The notes beneath the pieces were generated by a model. It worked only from the letters and a program-made list of their open reading frames with translations. It was not told where the DNA came from and searched no databases. A program made the position numbers and the translations under genes. Below are positions 34,001 through 41,440 of a stretch of 64,000 nt of DNA, in pieces (within the stretch, counting starts at the first letter, position 1; each line of letters opens with the position of its first letter). Origin of the DNA: Blastobasis lacticolella (taxonomy: Eukaryota; Arthropoda; Insecta; Lepidoptera; Blastobasidae). The DNA is taken from assembly GCA_905147135.1 (NCBI GenBank), contig LR990049.1:3241428-3305427 (forward strand). The letters run 5' to 3'.

Positions 34001-34707
34001 GAGAATAGCTTTTTAACTCGGTCGGAATTTACGGTACTCCTTTCAAAGGAACGAATATAATAATCGCTTAATTTTTCGATATCTTGGTTAAAATAACTTA
34101 AATTAACTTCCTCTTCGCGTGTATTTAATATTTGTATTGGTATCTTCCCGTTATTCGGAGAAACAATAGCACCTGCCAAAAATACACCTTCGCATAATTG
34201 TTTTGGAAGTATTACGCAGTCATTTATTTCGCTCGTAGCTACGTAGTGTATAGACTCGGACCTAGGGGGTACATGCAAGTAATTGTTATTCCTAAACAAA
34301 CCCGAGTGTAAAGGTAGTGTTATATAAGCATCTTGATAAATTAATTTTACCGTGTTTAATTCTAAATTTATATTGCTTTTATATTTGTATAAGAAATCTA
34401 AACCTATTATTCCATCGCCTGAGCAACACAAGTCTTTGAATACATGAAACTTGTGTACAAATTCTTGTTCCATAAAAGACAAGCGTAAGTAAACATACCC
34501 CACGGAGCAAAGTTCACCGCATATACCTTGTATCTTCACTTCCCCTATATGGAATGGTATGTTATGCTGTATCAATGTCTCGTACTTCACCGCGCTGAGT
34601 GACGCACCCGTATCAATTAGCCAAGTGCACTTTTTGTTACCAAGGTGTAATTGTACTGAGTTAAAATAATTATAATGACAAAGGTTGGAATGGTTGCAAT
34701 TATTCAT
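31072..34707 (-). CDS. pol: Gypsy pol polyprotein (protease, RT, RNase H, integrase)
   Basis: 1,211 residues without a stop. An aspartic protease has DTGA at 32-35. Reverse transcriptase has PMGLKTSPSAF and YLDD at 442-445. RNase H has TDAS at 592-595. The integrase has an H-x-H...C-x2-C finger (GHAGIRRMTNNI, KCQKCQ), then catalytic DIVGP (Asp 949), TDRGTEF (Asp 1009) and a Glu 36 residues on. There is no chromodomain. The frame is open upstream of the first ATG, which lies in the +1 frame relative to gag. It makes the enzymes for copying and integrating the element. It appears fully intact. Confidence 0.95.
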   Translation of the reverse strand: MNNCNHSNLCHYNYFNSVQLHLGNKKCTWLIDTGASLSAVKYETLIQHNIPFHIGEVKIQGICGELCSVGYVYLRLSFMEQEFVHKFHVFKDLCCSGDGIIGLDFLYKYKSNINLELNTVKLIYQDAYITLPLHSGLFRNNNYLHVPPRSESIHYVATSEINDCVILPKQLCEGVFLAGAIVSPNNGKIPIQILNTREEEVNLSYFNQDIEKLSDYYIRSFERSTVNSDRVKKLFSHLNLNELNKEERLEIEKICAKYSDIFHLESDKFSTSNIYQQSIHLKPNTTPIYTKQYRLPKSQTTEIKKQIHQMLDNDVIEEAKCEWSSPILLVPKKSDSGERKYRLVVDYRKLNNEITDDRFPLPNILDILDSLSGAIYFSHLDLHNGYYQITLDPNSRDCTSFTFDKQYRMKRMPMGLKTSPSAFSRAMTVALSGLNYEKCFVYLDDLIVFGRNLDIHNKNLIDIFSRLRQVNFKLNPKKCKFLQKEMLYLGHVVTAEGVKPDPMKIQVLNDYPIPKTSDEVKRFVAFSNYYRRFIPNFAEIVSPLNQLCKKTVPFLWSNNCQNSFEYLKQCLSSPPVLQYPDFTIENEFQLLTDASGVAIGSVLCNKDGRPVAYASRGLNKAELNYPTIEKEMLAIVWSIKYFRPYLFGKKFRIFTDHRPLVYLFNMNDPSSRLTKFRLSLEEYDFVVEYVKGKDNATADALSRVVLSSDDLKSMNERVINVLTRAQTRRMDSDNRNDINTTLKDTPTYNRTDNRKVVEILKKPLNSVELKLTTRHAMHNIKNISSHGLFAYSDLTILTCLEARSCVTRDVYVRELEQFCLKLQIKEIYVITNEYNKEYITWLTKIINKMEKWTGPRIFLIKGVQRIIRDDDKRVIINDFHLLPTSGHAGIRRMTNNIKKYYFWPGMERDVIDFVKKCQKCQKQKHSVRIKEPMIITTTAEAAFDKVFLDIVGPLDKDYYNKNYILTIQCELTKFVEAYPLERKDTVSVAKAFVENFILRFGVPREIATDRGTEFISSTMQEVCKLLNINQLTATAYHHESIGALENTHRHLNSYLRIQTNNEAKTWSSWIPFWCFCYNTSVHTSTKFTPYELVFGKTCNLPSNLTTNIEPLYNSDNYPLTLKHRLQISHQLARQNLILSKENRKKQYDRNVNTVMYKENDLILLRNENAKKIDNVYNGPYTVIADESPNVKIIKDNKIETVHKNRTKPYTM

Positions 34708-34717
34708 TTTATTATTT

Positions 34718-35947
34718 TCAACAACGAAAAAACTGATAATCGTTGTTTTCGATTTCCTTGCTTTGTTCCGGTTTTACTTCTTCTTGACTATTGTCCGAAG
34801 AGTTTTGATCGTTTTGGGTGTCACTATTCATATAATACATCCGTGAGTCCCGATAATACTTTCGTCCGCGGTAGTTTTGTCTACCACCGCGATTCCCGGA
34901 TCTACCTCGTGCATTAAACGTGCCGCGATTAATATTTGCATCCCCGTCATGGCTTGACGAGTTACCATACCTATTTGTATGACTTTGAAATTCGCCACGA
35001 TTAGAATTTCCGCGTATTTGGCCACGATAAAACGTTCTATTATAATATCTATTTCCGGAAAAATTCATAACAGTTCCGTCGGAAAAAGATGATGTTTCTT
35101 CGTCAAGGGCACCTCTAATAGCGTCTTTTAGGCTATCGTAGTTTCTGGCTGAAATAATGGTGCTGAGATGACCATTTCGCAATCCGTCGGAAAACCTCCT
35201 AATAGCTGTTTTTTCGTTTAACGGTTTTAACACATTAAATTTTGTGGTATCTCCATCTGCTTGCGAAATTGTCAACTCAACGAATAAACGTTCAATTTGC
35301 TCACCGAATTCCTGAATACTCTGTTGATTTTGTGTAGCCCGTAGCAATTGCTGTTGTAGAGCGGTGAATGACTTTTTAGACAGCAGATACTTCTTCATAT
35401 CATCAACAAGCTGCAACACAGTCGTATAGCTTTGAGATATACGCAATTTTGCTTTTTCGGAGAGACGTGTTTTAATTACAAAATTAATTAAGATCAGTTT
35501 TGAATTTTGGTCTAACATGGAGTCATACAATTCAATTGCAGAGATTATTTGTTTTGTTACTTCTTCACTGTCATTCATGACTGGTATCAAGGACACAGCT
35601 GTTTTCAAATCAAATTTTTCACCAGTAGACATTTTGGCACAGTTATTAGCAATGTCTTCTGTTGAACTACTTTGATGGGTTTGATAACAAAAATTTTTAA
35701 TATCCTCGTAAGTTAATGTTATCTTTTCACTATAACTACTGAATATTTCTATTTCGTTTGCAGTGTACTGGTCAAAGTGTTCATGTATAATCGACAAATG
35801 ATTTTCAAATTTTGTATATATTTGTGTAGCTTCTATTAACTTTTTCTTACAAATATCAGTATTTTCACGTCTCTTTGGACCTACTTTTCTTAGGTATTCT
35901 TTAATTTTTGTTAGCTCATCAAAATACAACACAAAGTAGTCAGCCAT
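34718..35947 (-). CDS. gag: Gypsy Gag
   Basis: 409 residues starting MADYFVLYFDELTKIKEYL. The body is helical, with AEKAKLRISQSY-type capsid text. The last 110 residues are rich in Arg, Gly, Asn and Tyr (NRYYNRTFYRGQIRGNSNRG) and there is no CCHC knuckle, so RNA binding probably uses the RG-rich tail. It ends 11 bases before the pol ATG. The last codons include a run of six T and a C (34727-34732 on + as six A), where a +1 shift would enter pol. Confidence 0.85.
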   Translation of the reverse strand: MADYFVLYFDELTKIKEYLRKVGPKRRENTDICKKKLIEATQIYTKFENHLSIIHEHFDQYTANEIEIFSSYSEKITLTYEDIKNFCYQTHQSSSTEDIANNCAKMSTGEKFDLKTAVSLIPVMNDSEEVTKQIISAIELYDSMLDQNSKLILINFVIKTRLSEKAKLRISQSYTTVLQLVDDMKKYLLSKKSFTALQQQLLRATQNQQSIQEFGEQIERLFVELTISQADGDTTKFNVLKPLNEKTAIRRFSDGLRNGHLSTIISARNYDSLKDAIRGALDEETSSFSDGTVMNFSGNRYYNRTFYRGQIRGNSNRGEFQSHTNRYGNSSSHDGDANINRGTFNARGRSGNRGGRQNYRGRKYYRDSRMYYMNSDTQNDQNSSDNSQEEVKPEQSKEIENNDYQFFRC

Positions 35948-36149
35948 ATAATCTAGTTAATGGACTTAATAGATCTAGTACATACCAGAACATTAAAAAT
36001 AGTAACGGTAAACTTATGTACCGATGACATAAAACTCTGTCACTTAGGGTCTCTAAAATATTATAGGATTACATTAACACACTATGGAACCGCACTGCAC
36101 ATATATTGCCCATTAAACACCACACTTTAAAACACAATCTTCCATGCCG

Positions 36150-36470
36150 CTAAATCATTTCATCTTTTTCTTCGCGTTCACGACGGCGACGTAAAATACT
36201 CGTAGCTCGACGTAAAGTCAATTCGTTGACCTCTCGTGCTATCATTCGTTTATGGCACTTCATGTACAATCGATAGGTAATAATTAGCCCTCCAAGTATT
36301 AATAACATGCATATTAAAATCAAAATTATATTGGTTGTACTGGCATGAATCTTCAGCTCATTTATCTCGGCGCTATTAGAGCCGCCAGCGGCGTTCTGGG
36401 CTATCACAATCTCCTCCTTTTCACTGGATTGACTTGAACCCATTTTTAAATATAATAATTTGCTCGACAC
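36150..36470 (-). CDS. Small membrane-protein ORF ahead of gag
   Basis: 106 codons, between the primer-binding region and gag. The internal ATG at 36443-36441 is the likelier start, because the product then begins MGSSQSSEKEE, matching the N-myristoylation pattern M-G-x-x-x-S. A hydrophobic span (NIILILICMLLILGGLIITY) forms one membrane helix, followed by a basic tail rich in Arg (RRATSILRRRRER). The frame is intact in an otherwise intact element, so it is probably expressed. I recall similar small ORFs in other insect Gypsy elements but cannot name a function. Membrane targeting of Gag or a viroporin-like role are guesses. Confidence 0.65.
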   Translation of the reverse strand: MSSKLLYLKMGSSQSSEKEEIVIAQNAAGGSNSAEINELKIHASTTNIILILICMLLILGGLIITYRLYMKCHKRMIAREVNELTLRRATSILRRRREREEKDEMI

Positions 36471-36606
36471 ACAACAGTACGCGAATATTACAATTACATT
36501 GTGTCATTTTGTATTAACTTATTTTTGCAGATCACTTAATGTTTATGATTAACGGTTCATATTAGAATGCGCGCGGGCCGGCCGGTCGCTCGGTCTCCTG
36601 TTACCG

Positions 36607-36622
36607 GCTGGCAGGGTCGCCA
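36607..36622 (-). promoter_or_regulatory. Gypsy primer-binding site
   Basis: Directly after the 5' LTR the minus strand reads TGGCGACCCTGCCAGC. The TGG start fits a tRNA CCA end; the first eight bases agree with the tRNA-Arg-type site TGGCGACC as I remember it. The rest diverges. Confidence 0.6.
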
Positions 36623-36750
36623 TGTAAAGCCGGGACGTTATGTAAATAAAACGATGTCCGAGGTTGAGATAGTACTGGCTTTATTAGTAATAAGACAAGC
36701 CTATTTATTACATAGTGTACATCTTAAGCATAATAAGTATACATACTACA
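36623..36750 (-). repeat. Gypsy 5' LTR, 128 bp
   Basis: Same sequence as 30750-30877. Flanked on the outer side by TTAT. A conventional TATA box is not obvious inside it. Confidence 0.85.
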
Positions 36751-36754
36751 TTAT

Positions 36755-37295
36755 GGACATAATAAAATATGGCAATATACTTATTTATCCCTTAAAAATG
36801 GGACACTGGTATTACGTACGATTCAATAAATAACCGATTAAATAAATTAAACTAAGACAAAATATAAAGCAACAATAATACAATGCAAGTTTGTACTTAA
36901 CTCTGTGCCGGATCTGGAGCAAAAAGCCCCTCCCAGTCTCTCGACTGTGTTTATATAGCCAACATTTGAACGGAAATCGACTACATTTCAACCAATGACA
37001 GCACGTTAAATAATTCTAATTAACTATGAAATATTGTGCAAAGATACAAACCAAAAACATAAAAATAGCTCTTAAAACTATTTTTAATAATTATAAGATA
37101 AATTACATGTTAAGAAACCTAAATTTTAGTTAATTAGTACTGAATGTACTTCAAGATTTAACATCGTTTAGGAATATCTTACGTTCGTTCAGAATTGTTT
37201 ATATATTTATTTGGCAATGTTATTTATTATTAATTACGATAGTTTTACAATCAAATAACAATTAAAAATACTCTATAATACCATATAATATAACA
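36755..37295. repeat. Outer element, left LTR (second part)
   Basis: The left LTR is 30475-30749 plus this part, split by the Gypsy. Positions 36780-37295 repeat at 39380-39895. On minus it contains ATTGG, ctatataaacacagtcgaga and gactgggaggggc, a plausible U3/R promoter. Confidence 0.6.
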
Positions 37296-39379
37296 CGGCC
37301 ATACTGACATGTACTTCGTTCTCGAAGTACTTAAACATTGAGATGCCACGTCAAGTTTAAAAAATTATGGTATAAATTGTAAAAATAAATAATTACGTAT
37401 ATACACTACTATATTATTTTAGTACAATTACCATATTTCTTTGCAAAGCAGCTTAGAATAACATTTACATATATCCTTAAATCTTTATCAATACGCTAAA
37501 CTACTTAAGTAGTGTTCGGTGCGTTGTATCGAACACGTGACTTAGCTAATTTTCCCTGCACTACCTTAGTAGTGCATTTTTGGGATTTAACATTCATTTA
37601 AATTACAATTATTAACAAGTATTGTAGGACTCTTAATAAACATTTTATATAATTTTAACATTATCTTTTACATTCAACATACTGCAATCCCTGCATAAGC
37701 ACCCTTTCAAGTAGGTACAAAGCGATATTATCAAACAAACAAAATCTATATTCCATGGACTTAGAAAATGTTATTAGCTTCATAATAATTAATCAAATGA
37801 AACATCTTAATATGTTCATAGTTGACCATCAAATTAAAAATATAAGTTGTGCATGTTGTGTCGTTAATGCTGCGTTATTTCTACAATAGTTTATTATAAG
37901 TATTGTGAATCTTTAATATTCGTCACATACTTTACTTTTTATTTAAACCATACACTATATAAATAAATAAATAACCATTTACTTAGCATTTCCGCTTTTT
38001 TTTTATTGCAATTCAGCTTTTTTTTACTTTTTTTTAACATTTTAAAATTTCAAATAGTCAAAGAAGTCATCAGTAATGCATTTTCGCTTTTTTCCATTAC
38101 CGGCATCACCTTTACCGGTTACTTACTTAACATTGTAAGATTTCCAATAATCAATGAAGTCATCAGTAATGCTTTCCGCTTTTTTTTACTATTACCGGCA
38201 TCACCTTTACCGGTGACCGTGATAAAAATACTTTTCTTTTCACCGGCATCACCTTTACCGGTGATCCTGAAATGTGTTTATTATATGCCTTTACATGCCG
38301 GGCCCAACACTCACTGCCTATGAGGCTGTCCGACATCGGGCAAGAAAGTCAACCATGCATAATATACAAACATTGATATAATAAAATTGAATAGGTACGT
38401 GTAGTAAATAGATAATGTTAGTGTTTAGTATAAAATATCTTTTGTAAACATTTGGAAGAACAGTAAACATTTGGAGTAACAGTATATCGTGTAGTATTGT
38501 TTCTTATGTGTGTGTGAATAAAGTATTTGATTTTACTTCTGGACAGTATCACAATATAATAATAAAATATAAATGGTACTTATCAGTCAAATTAACCATC
38601 ATGATCCGTTCGGTCAATTCTGACGTTTGACTTTTCAACCAATAACGGTAGCTAGCAAAAATTTTTATTTTAATCATCTGTAAGTTTGCCCGTTATTGGA
38701 TTTACATTTAAGTGTATCATTTAAGTAGATCTTTCATGTAATATTTTAATGTAACAAAGGGAAAATCTGTTGGCAATTAAAATATATAAATAAAGATACC
38801 CATTTTTAAAATAATCTTGTCGATGTAGGTACTTTAATAAGTAGCTTGAATTGAAAATTTATTGTATGGCGAGAGTTTGTGGAAATAAAAATGAAGTAAA
38901 CAAATTAATATTTTGAGTTAAGCCCATCGAACAAAATTTTGTGTTGTCAACTCGTGTTGATGACAAAATATTGCCACCTTTCGGTAGAAAGGCGCCTTTA
39001 TGCATAGTCAAAATTTTCGCAAAAAAATTTAATGGTTTAATTTAAAAACTTAATTGCACTACAACACAATTAGCGGACTTAAATTGGCGGATTGGGGTTT
39101 ATTTATAATTCTTCTATCTTAAATGGGGCGATCTTAAACCGAATGTTGCTAACCGTAAAGTGTTATAACGGTACATTCTCGGATTATGTCTACTGTGCCG
39201 ACCCTCAATCATATAGAAATGACTAATATAGATATATGTTTTCACTATTTTTTTTCGACTTGTTTGAGCCATTAAACTACTCGTGAGTTATTATGGGTAA
39301 ATTCGGGAATTTTCATCGGAGATTTTAGTTTATGCGGGATATACCGGAGAAAAAAAAAATTACAATGAATTATTGAGAT
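37296..39379. other. Interior of the outer LTR element, unrecognised
   Basis: 2.08 kb with no gag/pol motif on either strand. The only visible structure is the ACCGGCATCACC repeat at 38090-38265. Neither border shows a convincing primer-binding site or purine tract, so internal deletions are likely. Confidence 0.45.
38005..38270 (-). repeat. Three ACCGGCATCACC-TTTACCGGT repeats with linked coding-like text
   Basis: accggcatcacctttaccgg occurs at about 38099, 38197 and 38241. Each begins and ends with the inverted words accgg/ccggt. On minus, one unit reads TGKGDAGNGKKRKCITDDFF then DYLKF and a stop; a second repeats the start, TGKGDAGNSKKKRKA. This looks like a duplicated C-terminal coding segment with a basic KKRK stretch. 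The gene is unknown. Confidence 0.45.
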
Positions 39380-39895
39380 CTTATTTATCCCTTAAAAATG
39401 GGACACTGGTATTACGTACGATTCAATAAATAACCGATTAAATAAATTAAACTAAGACAAAATATAAAGCAACAATAATACAATGCAAGTTTGTACTTAA
39501 CTCTGTGCCGGATCTGGAGCAAAAAGCCCCTCCCAGTCTCTCGACTGTGTTTATATAGCCAACATTTGAACGGAAATCGACTACATTTCAACCAATGACA
39601 GCACGTTAAATAATTCTAATTAACTATGAAATATTGTGCAAAGATACAAACCAAAAACATAAAAATAGCTCTTAAAACTATTTTTAATAATTATAAGATA
39701 AATTACATGTTAAGAAACCTAAATTTTAGTTAATTAGTACTGAATGTACTTCAAGATTTAACATCTTTTAGGAATATCTTACGTTCGTTCAGAAATGTTT
39801 ATATATTTATTTGGCAATGTTATTTATTATTAATTACGATAGTTTTACAATCAAATAACAATTAAAAATACTCTATAATACCATATAACATAACA
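39380..39895. repeat. Outer element, right LTR (partial)
   Basis: Equal to 36780-37295 except for three single-base differences seen by eye. It ends exactly at the CCTG target duplication. Confidence 0.65.
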
Positions 39896-40215
39896 CCTGC
39901 ATCAGTAGTAGAGCGCCCTTAGGTGAATCCAAATTAGCACTCATGGAAAATTTTGTTTGAAGTAAAATGTGCCAGCGTTTGGTTTTAAATTTCCCTTTCG
40001 AATATTTTGCTAATCACAGGTAAAACTGAAACTGGCCTAAAGTTGCTGGGTCAGAGCTATCTCGTGACTTTTAAGTCAGTGATATTTATATCGGGACCAC
40101 TTTTGCATGTTTCATCAAATCCGGAAAAACTCCTTCGTCAATACATTTATTGAAAATTGAAGCCAAATAGGGCGCTCAAGTGACCATCATCGGTTTAATA
40201 ACTGTTGTGGATATT
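39896..40215 (-). pseudogene. Jockey/CR1-like LINE, upstream half of RT
   Basis: The minus strand has SIFNKCIDEGVFPDLMKHAK then VVPI, a degraded RP.S.LP block, and QFGFT.GRSTTDAG in a shifted frame, which stops exactly at 39896 where the LTR element starts. It continues at 30474 on the other side of the insertion. Confidence 0.75.
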
Positions 40216-40219
40216 CCCC

Positions 40220-40920
40220 ATATATATTCAGTGGTCTTTACCTTAAGTTAGTAAAATGTATTTAAACATTAAACTATGAGTGTAGACAAATTTAACTAAA
40301 GGCGAGGACGCCCGGAAATCTAAATCCGTTTTGCACCGATAGAACAATGACCGATATATCAGATGTTTCTCATAGAATAAGGGCCATTATGTATCATGCC
40401 TTTTAGAATGCGGTGCAATAAGTAATGCCTGGCACTCACCTTCATGCCGCGTGACAAGTGCCATGACAATAATATGCTTGATCCCGCTAATTTTAGACTT
40501 GATCACGACCATTGGCAGTACACCATTCAAACTGCCCTTACTGACCATCGTAAATGCAAAAATTGATTTTGATAGTTATTCAAAATTTATTTCAAAATAT
40601 TTGTAAAAAATCTCAAAATTCGTGTCAAAGTCGTGCTTCCGTCCTGCTCTGAATGCCACCACCATTTTTCTTGATAAAAAAAACTTTTATTATGTTCCGG
40701 ATTCGGTTTCCAGATTCGGAATCCTCATTCGGATTCTGGATTCCAGATTCGGATTCCGGTGTTTATCTATCTATCTATCTAAATAAATTTGCTACAAATT
40801 CATGTCCCATTAATTTCCCCGTAGGTATCTGATATTTCGGTCGAAAATTGGTATTTTCTCATTTTTCTACTTTTTGGAAATAAAATTGTGAATTTTTGTT
40901 TCAATCTAAACTCGTGTTCT
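40220..40920. other. No recognisable gene; simple repeats
   Basis: Anonymous AT-rich DNA. 40695-40765 has variants of ttccagattcgga, followed by a TATC run (40768-40785). Nothing else found. Confidence 0.45.
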
Positions 40921-40924
40921 TTAC

Positions 40925-41440
40925 ACATATTACTATTTTAGGCGGGACTGACACGCGAATTACCTTTTCGATTTGTTTTCCCGACGTTTCAGTAGGGTTA
41001 CACCGACCGTGGTCACGTGACGACTGCCGTGGAGAGATTGTTGTTGATTCGGAACTGCACGACAAACAACACTCACGATGTCCACGGATATGTCCGACGA
41101 TAAATCTTGAGTCTTAAGGTTATTTATTTTGCACACCACTGGGTTCCACGACGCCGAAAGCTTATATGCATCTTCCCGATTGAAAGTTGTGTACTTTTTA
41201 ATTTCAATTGCTTCCCGGTCGCTGGAGAGGACACTAGGCGCATGCAGTTCTATCCAGTGGTTTGGGCCAGAGTTGAGAAGGTCTAGCAGGCTCATTCGTC
41301 TGGTGGTTTTTTACTGCAGCTATATGCTCCTTGACCCTTTTAGAAATCGAATGTTTAATTTGGCCAATGTATGAGCTTCCACAGCTGCAGTCTATCTTAT
41401 AGACACCCGGTGTCTGATACAATATCCAAACACAATGCCT
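40925..41440 (-). pseudogene. Penelope-like element C-terminus with GIY-YIG endonuclease
   Basis: The minus frame 41420-41300 reads PGVYKIDCSCGSSYIGQIKH then SISKRVKEHIAAVKNHQTNE: the GVYKI..C.CG..YIGQT.R.I..R..EH motif of the GIY-YIG nuclease fused to Penelope-type RTs. In the next frame IELHAPSVLSSDREAIEIKK then YTTFNREDAYKLSASWNPVV is the usual tail. It ends in a 3' region with cccgacgtttcagtagggtt. The RT part is absent. One frameshift near 41270. Confidence 0.8.

Larger units (their letters stand above)
30750..36750 (-). mobile_element. Complete Ty3/Gypsy LTR retrotransposon
   Basis: 6,001 bp on the minus strand: 5' LTR 36623-36750, primer-binding site, small ORF, gag, pol, polypurine tract, 3' LTR 30750-30877. 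The LTRs appear identical over all 128 bases and the flanks are TTAT on both sides (30746-30749, 36751-36754). All three reading frames are intact. This indicates a recent insertion. It landed in the left LTR of the surrounding element. There is no env-like gene after pol. Confidence 0.9.
30475..39895. mobile_element. LTR element inserted in a LINE; host of the Gypsy insertion
   Basis: The insertion runs from TGTTAGCAAGGGG (30475) to ATAACATAACA (39895), so it begins TG and ends CA. The flanks are CCTG at 30471-30474 and CCTG at 39896-39899. Removing it rejoins the LINE in frame (TTDAG then VTLIKH on minus). Without the nested Gypsy it is 3,416 bp. The last 516 bases (39380-39895) equal 36780-37295 with three differences, as expected of two LTRs. 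The right copy lacks about 300 bases present on the left. The interior (37296-39379) has no recognisable gag or pol, so it is a non-autonomous or heavily deleted element. The orientation is unsure; a TATA/ATTGG promoter reads on minus. Confidence 0.65.

Noticed and set aside
36623..37295. One 673-bp Gypsy LTR instead of 128 bp
   Set aside because: The left LTR directly follows the purine tract at 30877 and TTAT flanks the 128-bp units on both sides. The extra sequence belongs to the surrounding element with its own CCTG duplication.
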